24,011 bases of DNA from Nitrospirota bacterium. GTDB lineage: Bacteria > Nitrospirota > Nitrospiria > Nitrospirales > UBA8639. Position numbers and translations under genes: made by a program. Positions 1-7,196 of this stretch are shown piece after piece. The notes below the pieces were generated by a model. That model had not been told where the DNA came from. It saw only the letters and a list, made by a program, of their open reading frames with translations, and did not search any database. Each line of letters begins with the position of its first letter. The first letter of the stretch is position 1. Where the stretch lies: NCBI GenBank assembly GCA_003235785.1, contig QJYE01000063.1, positions 1-24,011 on the forward strand, read 5' to 3'.

Positions 1-2
1 TG

Positions 3-707
3 GCACGGTGGGATATGATGGCGCATGTGGGCCATGTTCCAAACGGGTTGATGCTTGGGAATGTGGAGCTTTGGGATTGGACTCATGTTGTCCCCAAGTT
101 TTTGCATCTGGTGTTTGCGAGTGTAGCGGCCGGAGGCCTGATGGTCTGGGGCTTAGGACGTCTTTCCTGTTCTCTGGGGGTGAAGGATGATGAGCAGCAT
201 GTGCTTGCTCTGCCGATTGATGGAAATTGGACGACTCGTTATGGAGTCGGGTTGATCCTATCTGGGCTTGTTCCTCAAATGCTGGTTGGTCCCTGGTTGT
301 TTCTGGTGCTTCGCGAAGGGGCACGTGCCCAACTGATTGACGGAATGACTATAATCTCTGCGCTATTTTTTGTGAGTATGACGGCATACTTATTGGCGTT
401 GGTCTTATTGAATGCCTCATCTATGGTGCCGCAGGCCACTGGATTTGTGTGGGGGGGCGTGGTCAGCGCTTTCCTCCCGTTACTGTTGATGGGGGTGGTT
501 CGATATGCGATGTTTGTTGCGACGACTCGCTCTCATGGTATACCTCTGGCCATCGAAGATTTGACGTTGAGTCATTTAGGAGCCGTGGCTCTTTTTACCC
601 TCCTGCTTGCAGGGATTCTCTTCCGTTGGTGTGTCTGGAATTTTCCCTATAGTTCCCCTGTCCCTCAACCGACACAAAGACTAGACAAATCCCTATTAGG
701 TAACTAA
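3..707 (+). CDS. Polytopic membrane protein, 5'-truncated by window edge
   Basis: I do not recognise this family. The frame is open from base 3 with no stop before the first ATG at base 15, so the gene probably begins outside the window. Numbered from that ATG, 230 residues are visible with about five hydrophobic, membrane-spanning stretches (about 30-50, 77-99, 110-133, 144-168 and 186-209). A short motif at 23-31 (THVVPKFLH) precedes the first one, and a hydrophilic loop lies at about 52-75. Histidines at the membrane edges could bind haem or metal, but nothing proves this. The stop codon lies 3 bases before the first ATG of metF, so the two genes are probably co-transcribed. The membrane location is well supported; the role is unknown. 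Confidence 0.7.
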   Translation, partial: ARWDMMAHVGHVPNGLMLGNVELWDWTHVVPKFLHLVFASVAAGGLMVWGLGRLSCSLGVKDDEQHVLALPIDGNWTTRYGVGLILSGLVPQMLVGPWLFLVLREGARAQLIDGMTIISALFFVSMTAYLLALVLLNASSMVPQATGFVWGGVVSAFLPLLLMGVVRYAMFVATTRSHGIPLAIEDLTLSHLGAVALFTLLLAGILFRWCVWNFPYSSPVPQPTQRLDKSLLGN

Positions 708-716
708 GGTATGGAC

Positions 717-1604
717 ATGCATATTTCAGAAGTGTTGCGGCGGCATCATCCCGCTATTAGCTTTGAATTTTTTCCACCAAAAACTGAACGAGCGTCTGAG
801 GATTTGTTTGAATCTATTTCGGCGTTAATGCCTTTGAAGCCCGCGTATGTCAGTGTGACATACGGCGCTGGAGGCAGCACTCGCGAGCGGACGCATGATT
901 TAGTGGTGAAACTCCAACGGGAAACCGATTTGACCATTGTGTCGCATTTGACCTGTGTGGGGTCCGGGCGTGAAGAGATTAATCAAATTCTTGCGACGTA
1001 CCAGGAGCATGGTATCCACAATATCATGGCGTTGCGCGGGGATCCTCCTCAGGGAGCCACCAACATTGAGATTCCCAAGGACGGATTTTGCTTTGCCTCA
1101 GATTTAGTCGCGTTTATCAAACAGCAATTTCCTACCATGGGTGTAGGAGTGGCCGGGTTTCCTGAGGGCCATCCTGGAACACCGAATCGCCTGATTGAAA
1201 TGGATAACTTGAAACGCAAAGTGGATGCAGGAGCCGATTATATTTGCACCCAACTGTTTTTTGATAATCGGGATTTTTATGATTTTTGCGAACGCTGTGA
1301 AGTCGTGGGGATCAAGGTTCCGATCATTGCGGGTATCATGCCGATTGGTTCCCGAAAAGGGATGGCGCGTATGTCGGAGTTGGCCCTGGGCGCGCGATTT
1401 CCGGCCAAACTCTTGCGGGCAATGGACCGAGCAGAAAATGATGCGGCCGCGGAAAATGTCGGTATTCATTGGGCAACGGAACAGGTTCGGGATTTGATCG
1501 ATAATAAGGTCAAGGGTATTCATTTTTATACGTTGAATAAGTCCAAAGCGACTCTCAAAATTTATGAGTCGTTGGGTGTGCATAGTTCCGACAGCTTGCA
1601 GTAG
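717..1604 (+). CDS. metF: 5,10-methylenetetrahydrofolate reductase
   Basis: MetF is a cytoplasmic FAD enzyme that reduces 5,10-methylene-THF to 5-methyl-THF, the methyl donor for methionine synthesis. The N-terminus carries the family motif SFEFFPPKT (Glu17 corresponds to the catalytic Glu28 of E. coli MetF), followed by VSVTYGAGGS, SHLTCVG and ALRGDPP. Length (295 residues) matches the usual single-domain bacterial enzyme of about 296. The start is ambiguous: ATG codons lie at 711 and 717. AAGG at 706-709 is only 1 base from the first but 7 bases from the second, so I prefer 717; the alternative adds Met-Asp. The gene follows the membrane protein almost directly. I saw no SAM riboswitch or other leader. 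Confidence 0.96.
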   Translation: MHISEVLRRHHPAISFEFFPPKTERASEDLFESISALMPLKPAYVSVTYGAGGSTRERTHDLVVKLQRETDLTIVSHLTCVGSGREEINQILATYQEHGIHNIMALRGDPPQGATNIEIPKDGFCFASDLVAFIKQQFPTMGVGVAGFPEGHPGTPNRLIEMDNLKRKVDAGADYICTQLFFDNRDFYDFCERCEVVGIKVPIIAGIMPIGSRKGMARMSELALGARFPAKLLRAMDRAENDAAAENVGIHWATEQVRDLIDNKVKGIHFYTLNKSKATLKIYESLGVHSSDSLQ

Positions 1605-1828
1605 GCCGTTTTTTAATCTCGCACGTCGACTCGACCTGATTTCCCTTTGCAGTTGCTCTCCGGTTTCCCCTCCTTCCAGAATGTTGGCTGATTTCCATTT
1701 GATCATTCAATTTGTGTAGCCCGGATTTTGGGGTGTAGGTAGAGGTTGCTGGACATGAACAGAATTCACCCTTTCTTCCCCGGGCTATCTTGGGTATGAT
1801 ACAGGCTTTGCTAAGGAGGCTTTTGCAT

Positions 1829-2485
1829 ATGAGTTCGACTGCTGGTTTTCAAGTGACGTTAGATTTGGATGGGCGCCAATGTCTGGTGATTGGCGGGGAC
1901 GAGGAGGCTGTCGAAAAAACGACGCGCCTGCTGGATGCCGGAGCAAAAGTGACGGTTGTTCATCCAACCTTACATGGAGATTTGAGAAAATTAACCGCTT
2001 CAGGGAAAATTATTCATCGCGGGCGAACCTTTCGCTCGACGGATGCTCAAGACGTGGTGGTGATTTTGAACCTTTTGAAAGACGATCTGGCGTTGGCCAA
2101 ATCCTTATATGAATTGGCCAAGTCTGAGCGGTTTTTGTTGTGGTCGATGGATCACGCCGAATATTCCACGATGTTGATGCCTGCGTTGGTTAAGCGTGGA
2201 TCTTTGCGAATGGCCATTAGTACGAGTGGCCATGCTCCCGCTTTAGCCCGAACGCTTCGTGAAAATCTCGAGTCGGTTTTTGATGAAGAATTTGATCAAT
2301 TTTTAGATTGGTTAGGGGCGTTGCGGGCGGAATTGAAGAAAACAGAAGCCAGCGATCTTCGTCGGCGGGAACGGTTACTCGAAGCGGTCAACGGGTTTGC
2401 TTTGACGGCCACCTTGCAGTATCCCAATTCCTGGAAGTTGTCGAGAGAGCAGGAGTTGGAACAGGTCGGGAAGGATGGTGGGTGA
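1829..2485 (+). CDS. Precorrin-2 dehydrogenase / sirohydrochlorin ferrochelatase-type protein
   Basis: The protein belongs to the CysG-N/Met8/SirC family, which oxidises precorrin-2 to sirohydrochlorin with NAD and in some members inserts iron to give sirohaem. An N-terminal Rossmann start (CLVIGGDEEAVEKTTRLL, about 18-35) is followed by AGAKVTVVHP, the Asp108 region (SMDHAEY) that matches the family's catalytic Asp, and the signature AISTSGHAPALAR (129-141). The usual GGG-x-V-A-x-R-K is GGDEEAVEK here, and the Asn before the Asp region is missing, so it is a diverged member. The start is fixed by a strong SD (TAAGGAGG, 1812-1819) 9 bases before ATG 1829; upstream TTG and ATG codons at 1790 and 1796 lack one. 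It overlaps the next gene by one base. Confidence 0.86.
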   Translation: MSSTAGFQVTLDLDGRQCLVIGGDEEAVEKTTRLLDAGAKVTVVHPTLHGDLRKLTASGKIIHRGRTFRSTDAQDVVVILNLLKDDLALAKSLYELAKSERFLLWSMDHAEYSTMLMPALVKRGSLRMAISTSGHAPALARTLRENLESVFDEEFDQFLDWLGALRAELKKTEASDLRRRERLLEAVNGFALTATLQYPNSWKLSREQELEQVGKDGG

Positions 2486-2799
2486 TGATCTTGCTCGAAT
2501 TTAGCATGTCGCCGCTTGGTAAGGGCGAAAGCGTGAGTAAATATGTTTCTCGTTCATTGGATATTATTGATAAAAGCGGGGTGGATTATCAATTGAATCC
2601 AATGGGTACGGTGTTAGAGGGTGAATGGGATGAGGTTTTGGGTGTGGTCAAGCAATGTTATGAACGCATGAAGAAAGACTGCCCTCGAATTTCGTGTGTG
2701 ATGAAAGTTGACTATCGAAAGGGCCATACAGGCCGTTTGTCGGGAAAAGTGGCGAGTGTGGAAAAAAAGTTGAAACGAAAACTGAAAACCTCTTCCTAG
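2485..2799 (+). CDS. MTH1187/YkoF-type thiamine-binding family protein
   Basis: This 104-residue protein has the DUF77 (MTH1187/YkoF-like) layout: an N-terminal strand (ILLEFSMSPLG), a GESVSKYVSRSLDII helix, the SGVDYQLNPMGTVLEGEWDEV segment and a C-terminal VMKVDYRKG strand followed by a basic tail. Members form ferredoxin-like oligomers, and some bind thiamine or its precursors; the physiological role is poorly known. ATG 2485 overlaps the previous TGA (GTGATGA), and AAGGATGG at 2471-2478 provides the SD. A GTG at 2482 is an alternative start. The overlap suggests translational coupling with the precorrin-2 dehydrogenase gene. Family assignment is fairly secure; the ligand here is not known. 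Confidence 0.85.
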   Translation: MILLEFSMSPLGKGESVSKYVSRSLDIIDKSGVDYQLNPMGTVLEGEWDEVLGVVKQCYERMKKDCPRISCVMKVDYRKGHTGRLSGKVASVEKKLKRKLKTSS

Positions 2800-2866
2800 T
2801 ACCTTGGAGATTCAAGGCAGAGGCTTTCCAACTTTTGGCTATGGGGCACCTTGCTAAATAACATTG

Positions 2867-3997
2867 CTATTTTTCTGAATAGTAGATTCGATTGGCTTTC
2901 CCTCCAATGCCACAGATGATTTCATAGGGGATGGTATTCAGCCAGCCTGCATAATCTTGTGCCGTAATTTCCTTCTCTCCTTGCTTGCCTAACAAGACGA
3001 CTTCTTCCCCGATTGTTGGATTCGGGATGTCAGTGACATCCACCATCATCATATCCATACAGATTTTCCCGATGATTGGTGCTGGTTTACCCTTTATCAA
3101 CGCATGCCCGATGCCTGTAAGGTGTCGAGGAAATCCATGGGTGTATCCCACCGGCAGGACGGCAATTTGTGAGAGCCGTCTTGTTCGGAAGAGTGCGTTA
3201 TATCCCACGACTTCTCCTGGCTGCAGCGAACGCAAGTGCGCAATGTAGGTATGGGCGTGCATGACCGGTTCGAGTTTTATCTGAGCCGAATGGTTTTCCT
3301 GCCCGGGTGTATAGCCATAGAGCATGATTCCCGGTCGTACCATGTTTAGATGAGAAGTGGGATGGAAGAGCATGCCGGCGCTGTTGGCCATATGGCAAAT
3401 AGGAATGTGGATCCCTTGACCGATGATTTGCTGTATACATGCCTGAAACTGCGAAAGTTGTTGGGTTGTGAGCGTTGGATCAGGGTTGTCAGCATCAGCG
3501 AAATGTGTGAGGAGGCCCTGGATGGTCACGGAAGCAGTTGATCGGGAGAGTGAGGGGATTAAGCGGAGCGCCTCTTGGGCGTCAAAGCCTAAGCGATGTA
3601 ATCCTGTATCGATTTTGAGATGGATAGGGAATGGCCGGGTATTCGAGGGGAGTTGCGCGAGGAGTTGGTGGAGAATATCAGGGTGGGAAATGACCGGTGT
3701 TAACTCATAGTGAAGGATGTCCTGAAGATGATCTCCCAAGAGGGGCCCCATAACGATGATGGGGGTTTGGATACGATGTTCTCGAAGAACGATGCCTTCT
3801 GCTACGGATGCGACACCAAACCCGAAAATTCCTAAGGGTGCTAAGGTCTGAGCGACAGGCACGGCTCCGTGGCCGTAGGCGTCGGCTTTGATGATCGGCA
3901 GAATTTTCGTAGACGGAGCAATGAGCTGACGAATGCGTTGGAAGTTCGCCTTGAGGGTGCCGAGATGAATGCCAACAGTAAGTGGCGAACGGGGCAT
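2867..3997 (-). CDS. alr: Alanine racemase
   Basis: Alr is a PLP enzyme that interconverts L- and D-alanine and so supplies D-Ala for peptidoglycan. The PLP-lysine motif KADAYGHG is at 37-44 (Lys37), Arg221 lies in VRPGIMLYG (pyridine-nitrogen contact), and the second catalytic base Tyr266 lies in VVGYNALFR. The signature GKICMDMMMVDVT (310-322) is also present. Length (376) is typical. There is no clear SD before this ATG, so the exact start is less sure, but the N-terminus aligns with the usual family beginning. It lies 51 bases downstream of frr and is probably the last gene of the rpsB cluster. Only 67 bases separate its end from the convergent thiamine-binding gene, and I saw no convincing terminator there. 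Confidence 0.95.
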   Translation of the reverse strand: MPRSPLTVGIHLGTLKANFQRIRQLIAPSTKILPIIKADAYGHGAVPVAQTLAPLGIFGFGVASVAEGIVLREHRIQTPIIVMGPLLGDHLQDILHYELTPVISHPDILHQLLAQLPSNTRPFPIHLKIDTGLHRLGFDAQEALRLIPSLSRSTASVTIQGLLTHFADADNPDPTLTTQQLSQFQACIQQIIGQGIHIPICHMANSAGMLFHPTSHLNMVRPGIMLYGYTPGQENHSAQIKLEPVMHAHTYIAHLRSLQPGEVVGYNALFRTRRLSQIAVLPVGYTHGFPRHLTGIGHALIKGKPAPIIGKICMDMMMVDVTDIPNPTIGEEVVLLGKQGEKEITAQDYAGWLNTIPYEIICGIGGKANRIYYSEK

Positions 3998-4048
3998 GGA
4001 GGATATCAGTGCTGGGGATGAAGAGACCGAGTGACAAGAAGAAGAGGT

Positions 4049-4606
4049 TTAGATCGCGAGTATTTCCTCCTCCTTTTTCTTGATGAGCTCGTCCACGGTG
4101 TGAATATATTTATCGGTTAATTTTTGAGTTTCATTTTCTAAATGGCGAAGATCATCCTCGGTGATGGTGCTGTCCTTTTGCTGGCGTTTCAATTCATCAT
4201 TGCCATCCCGCCGAAATCCACGAATTTGCACTTTGGTTTCTTCCCCATATTTCTTGCTGAGCTTCACGAGATCTTTTCGTCTTTCTTCACTCAGTGGAGG
4301 AATGGGGAGACGAATGATCTTGCCATCATTTGACGGGGAGAGCCCAAGATCAGAACTGATAATAGCGCGCTCGATTTCTCTAATATGAGAGACATCCCAG
4401 GGTTGAATGGTGATCAGGCGGCTTTCAGGGATTCCCAGGTTGGCCACTTGCTTGAGGGGCGTGGGCGTGCCGTAATAGTCAATCTTAATGTGGTCAAGGA
4501 GACCCAATGACGCACGGCCGGTTCGGAGTGCGGTAAATTCTCTTTTGAGGTGCTCAATTGCTCCCTCCATGAGTTGGTTCACTTTTTGAATGGTTGGATC
4601 GACCAT
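4049..4606 (-). CDS. frr: Ribosome recycling factor
   Basis: RRF, together with EF-G, splits post-termination ribosomes so that subunits can be reused. The 185-residue protein has the standard length and two-domain composition: long helices at both ends (domain I) around a small beta domain holding DYYGTPTPL and the IQPWD motif. The hallmark segment IPPLSEERRKDLVKLSKKYGEE is present, as are RGFRRDGND and the charged C-terminal helix. The SD AAGGGGA lies 6 bases before the start. It sits 12 bases after pyrH, the widely conserved pyrH-frr order, which supports a single transcript. Confidence 0.98.
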   Translation of the reverse strand: MVDPTIQKVNQLMEGAIEHLKREFTALRTGRASLGLLDHIKIDYYGTPTPLKQVANLGIPESRLITIQPWDVSHIREIERAIISSDLGLSPSNDGKIIRLPIPPLSEERRKDLVKLSKKYGEETKVQIRGFRRDGNDELKRQQKDSTITEDDLRHLENETQKLTDKYIHTVDELIKKKEEEILAI

Positions 4607-4618
4607 GATCGTCCCCTT

Positions 4619-5350
4619 TTACTCGTTGAGGCTGGCGTTTCTCGAAACCATCGTCCCAATGGATTCGCCTTCTAAGATCTTTCTAATGTTACCAGATGAG
4701 GTGAGATTGAACACAATGATGGGTAGATCATTGTCCATGCAGAGTGTAATGGCCGTGGCATCCATGACTTTAAGACTTTTGTTGAGGACGGACAGAAAGG
4801 GTAATTCCGTGAATCGTTTGGCCGTGGGCGTGGTCATGGGATCGGCATCATAGATTCCATCAACCTTGGTGCCCTTCATAATGACATCTGCACCAATTTC
4901 CATGGCACGAAGCGCTGCAGCGGTGTCCGTTGTGAAGTACGGATTGCCGGTTCCTGCCGCAAAAATAACGACACGTTTTTTTTCGAGATGCCGAATAGCC
5001 CGTCGTCGAATATAGCCTTCGGCTAATTGACGCATTTCAATCGCCGATAGTACGCGGGTAGGGATTTCGCGTTTTTCCAGGGCATTCTGGAGCGCGAGGG
5101 CATTCAGCATGGTTGCCAGCATACCCATGTAATCCGCCGAAGCCCGTTCCATGCCGGATGCACTGGCTGCAAGTCCACGAAAAATGTTTCCGCCGCCTAT
5201 GACAATGGCCACTTCCACATCCATGGTCATGACGTCAGCTATTTCACCGGCAAGATTATGCAGAACAGACGGTTGGATGCCGTATTCCTGATCACCGGCT
5301 AGCATTTCTCCACTGATTTTTAAGAGAACGCGGCGGTATGTCGGCGGCAT
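4619..5350 (-). CDS. pyrH: Uridylate kinase (UMP kinase)
   Basis: PyrH phosphorylates UMP to UDP and is the bacterial hexameric, amino-acid-kinase-fold enzyme, unrelated to eukaryotic UMP/CMP kinase. Visible motifs are RVLLKISGEML near the N-terminus (phosphate-binding Lys), IVIGGGNIFRG, the ADYMGMLATMLNALAL helix, FAAGTGNPYFTTDTAAALRA (UMP/ATP site), and GTKVDGIYDADP. Length (243) is normal. Its ATG overlaps the tsf stop codon by one base (TAATG on the coding strand), so translation is probably coupled. The neighbours tsf and frr are the classic ones for this gene. Confidence 0.98.
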   Translation of the reverse strand: MPPTYRRVLLKISGEMLAGDQEYGIQPSVLHNLAGEIADVMTMDVEVAIVIGGGNIFRGLAASASGMERASADYMGMLATMLNALALQNALEKREIPTRVLSAIEMRQLAEGYIRRRAIRHLEKKRVVIFAAGTGNPYFTTDTAAALRAMEIGADVIMKGTKVDGIYDADPMTTPTAKRFTELPFLSVLNKSLKVMDATAITLCMDNDLPIIVFNLTSSGNIRKILEGESIGTMVSRNASLNE

Positions 5351-5946
5351 TATTCTTGGCCAAGCTGATAGCGCGTGAAGCGGCTAATGGAGATATTTTC
5401 GCCTAATTTGGCAATTTTTTCGGAAACCATCTCTTGAATCGTGACCTTGGGGTCTTTAATAAAGCCTTGCTCCAACAGGCATTGCTCTTGATAGAATTTT
5501 TCTAATTTGCCTGTGACAATTTTCTCCCATGAGGCTTCGGGTTTGCCAGATTCTTTCACTTGGGCCAAATAAATATTTTTTTCCCGTTCGATTAGGTCCG
5601 CAGGAATATCGTCTCGTTTGACAAAGGCCGGTTGAGATGCCGCAATTTGCAGTGCGATTTCTTTGACAAAGGACTGAAACTCTTCGTTCCTGGCGACGAA
5701 ATCTGTTTCGCAATTCACTTCTAGAAGGACACCAATTTTTGAGCCGGCATGAATATACGAAGAGATGAGCCCTTCCTTTGTTTCGCGCCCGGCTTTTTTT
5801 TGTGCCGCAGCCAGGCCTTTCTGGCGTAACAAATCAATCGCTTTTTCTATGTCGCTTCCCGTATCTTGCAAGGCTTTTTGACAATCAAGGATTCCTGCCC
5901 CGGTTTTTCCTCGCAACTCTTTTACCAAGGCGCTCAAACTAGACAT
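5350..5946 (-). CDS. tsf: Elongation factor Ts (short form)
   Basis: EF-Ts is the guanine-nucleotide exchange factor for EF-Tu. The N-terminal UBA-like domain holds VKELRGKTGAGILDCQKAL, and the core has the invariant CETDFVARNEEF motif, whose equivalent in E. coli (TDFVAK) contacts the EF-Tu G domain. At 198 residues it is the short form known from Thermus and several other phyla, lacking the extra core subdomain of the roughly 280-residue E. coli protein. The SD AGGAG lies in the bases just upstream of the ATG. It lies 57 bases after rpsB, matching the near-universal rpsB-tsf pair. Confidence 0.98.
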   Translation of the reverse strand: MSSLSALVKELRGKTGAGILDCQKALQDTGSDIEKAIDLLRQKGLAAAQKKAGRETKEGLISSYIHAGSKIGVLLEVNCETDFVARNEEFQSFVKEIALQIAASQPAFVKRDDIPADLIEREKNIYLAQVKESGKPEASWEKIVTGKLEKFYQEQCLLEQGFIKDPKVTIQEMVSEKIAKLGENISISRFTRYQLGQE

Positions 5947-6003
5947 ACGCGTACTCTCCTACTAAATGATGGAATGAATGATCAAAGGATGAACCCACAA
6001 AAC

Positions 6004-6786
6004 TTAGGCGGGTTGGACATTTTCAGAAGCCATGGCATCAGAAGGGCCAGCTCCAGATGTCTCGGAAGCGAATACGTCTCCATTGGCTGCTGATTCTTGT
6101 CGCTTCCGGCGTAGCTCGACCCCTTCAATGCAGGCATCGGCAATTTGAGATGTAAACAATCTGAGTGATCGAATCGCATCATCATTTCCGGGAATGGGGA
6201 AATCAACTCCTGCAGGATCACAATTTGTGTCAACCAGAGCAATGACCGGTATGCCTAATCGATTGGCCTCTTTCACTGTAATATGTTGCATTCGTGTGTC
6301 TAAAATATAAATGCAGCCAGGAATATCTTTCATGCCTTTTATGCCGCTCAGGTATTTTTCCAGCTTGGCCTGCTCTTTTTTCATCTTCACGATTTCTTTT
6401 TTCTTGAGCCTATCGTAGGTTCCGTCAGTTTCAGCGGCTTCCAGCTTTTTGAGTTGTGTAATACTTCGTCGAAGTGTTTGGAAATTCGTCAGCATGCCTC
6501 CCAGCCACCGTTGATTAACAAAGAACATCCCAGAACGGTTAGCTTCTTCTTCCACAATATCCATCGCCTGCCGTTTTGTCCCAACAAAGAGCACTGATTC
6601 TCCAGCAGCCACCGTATCCCGCGTAAATTCATAGGCCTTTTGGAAGCACTGCATCGTGATTTGCAGGTCAATAATATAGATGCCGTTTTTTTCCCCAAAA
6701 ATATAGCGTTTCATCTTAGGGTTCCATCGATTGGTTTGATGACCAAAATGAACCCCTGCTTCCAATAACGATTTAATCGTGACCAT
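6004..6786 (-). CDS. rpsB: 30S ribosomal protein S2
   Basis: S2 is a late-assembling small-subunit protein located between the head and body of the 30S subunit. The sequence shows the S2 signatures: LLEAGVHFGHQTNRWNPKM at the N-terminus, FVGTKRQAMDIV, NQRWLGGMLTNFQT, and near the C-terminus GIPVIALVDTNCDP with IPGNDDAIRS. The protein has 260 residues and an Ala/Ser/Gly-rich tail. I chose ATG 6786, which follows GGGAAGG by 6 bases; a GTG start five codons upstream would overlap that SD. It is the first gene of the rpsB-tsf-pyrH-frr(-alr) cluster and has a leader of well over 100 bases, so autoregulation by S2 is plausible, as in other bacteria, but unproven. Confidence 0.98.
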   Translation of the reverse strand: MVTIKSLLEAGVHFGHQTNRWNPKMKRYIFGEKNGIYIIDLQITMQCFQKAYEFTRDTVAAGESVLFVGTKRQAMDIVEEEANRSGMFFVNQRWLGGMLTNFQTLRRSITQLKKLEAAETDGTYDRLKKKEIVKMKKEQAKLEKYLSGIKGMKDIPGCIYILDTRMQHITVKEANRLGIPVIALVDTNCDPAGVDFPIPGNDDAIRSLRLFTSQIADACIEGVELRRKRQESAANGDVFASETSGAGPSDAMASENVQPA

Positions 6787-6962
6787 AGCGGACCTTCCCA
6801 CCCCCTTTCAGAAAAAAATGGATTAATACCAAACAGTTGTATTGTTTGAAACTGTCAATTGAGTGTGTTGATTCAAATGGGACCGGCAGGAGACAATGAG
6901 GGGTGCTCGTCTTGTCAGGCAGGTTATTCCAAGTGAAGAGACATTCATGAAAATTACGTAAA

Positions 6963-6990
6963 ATTATGAAGATACACTTAAACCAAGCAA
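6963..6990 (-). promoter_or_regulatory. Candidate sigma70 promoter for the rpsB cluster
   Basis: On the minus strand, TTGCTT (6985-6990) and CATAAT (6963-6968) are separated by 16 bases, in an AT-rich stretch. The -10 matches consensus at 5 of 6 positions, the -35 at only 3. It would give an rpsB leader of about 170 bases. A perfect TTGACA closer to the gene (6853-6858) is a rival -35, but its -10 is poor. Identified by eye only. Confidence 0.3.
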
Positions 6991-7065
6991 CCTTAGCATA
7001 GGTAAAAAAAACAATTCAAGCCTATAGTTGTGGTTTTTTGGCTAATCCTGCATGAGCCGTTTAAT

Positions 7066-7084
7066 AAATTCTCTGTGAGAATTT
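7066..7084. repeat. Perfect 8-bp palindrome with 3-base spacer in divergent control region
   Basis: AAATTCTC and GAGAATTT flank TGT, giving a perfect dyad between the divergent rpsB and proA-like genes. Its right edge is 41 bases upstream of the proA-like -35 box, a distance suited to an activator or repressor site. There is no T-tract that would make it a terminator for either neighbour. The bound factor is unknown. Confidence 0.5.
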
Positions 7085-7124
7085 TCTGAAAGAAGAAGAG
7101 GTATGTGAAATCCAAGCATGCCTT

Positions 7125-7153
7125 TTGACTCTATGAGACCTCATGGCTATAGT
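7125..7153 (+). promoter_or_regulatory. Strong sigma70-type promoter of the proA-like gene
   Basis: TTGACT (7125-7130) and TATAGT (7148-7153) are separated by exactly 17 bases, each matching consensus at 5 of 6 positions. Transcription would start near 7160, about 37 bases before ATG 7197. An in-frame ATG at 7143 lies between the two boxes and so cannot be the start codon on this transcript. Confidence 0.65.
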
Positions 7154-7196
7154 CAATTCGTTTTTTTATTTTTTCTGTCATCAAGGAGTACACAAG

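Noticed and set aside
1104..1706. 200-codon minus-strand frame opposite metF
   Set aside because: It lies antisense to a convincing metF, has no family resemblance and no SD; a shadow frame.
1717..1787. TAGCCCGG and CCGGGCTA, an 8-base inverted repeat 55 bases apart upstream of the precorrin-2 dehydrogenase gene
   Set aside because: An 8-base match at this distance is expected by chance fairly often, and no riboswitch core lies between the arms.
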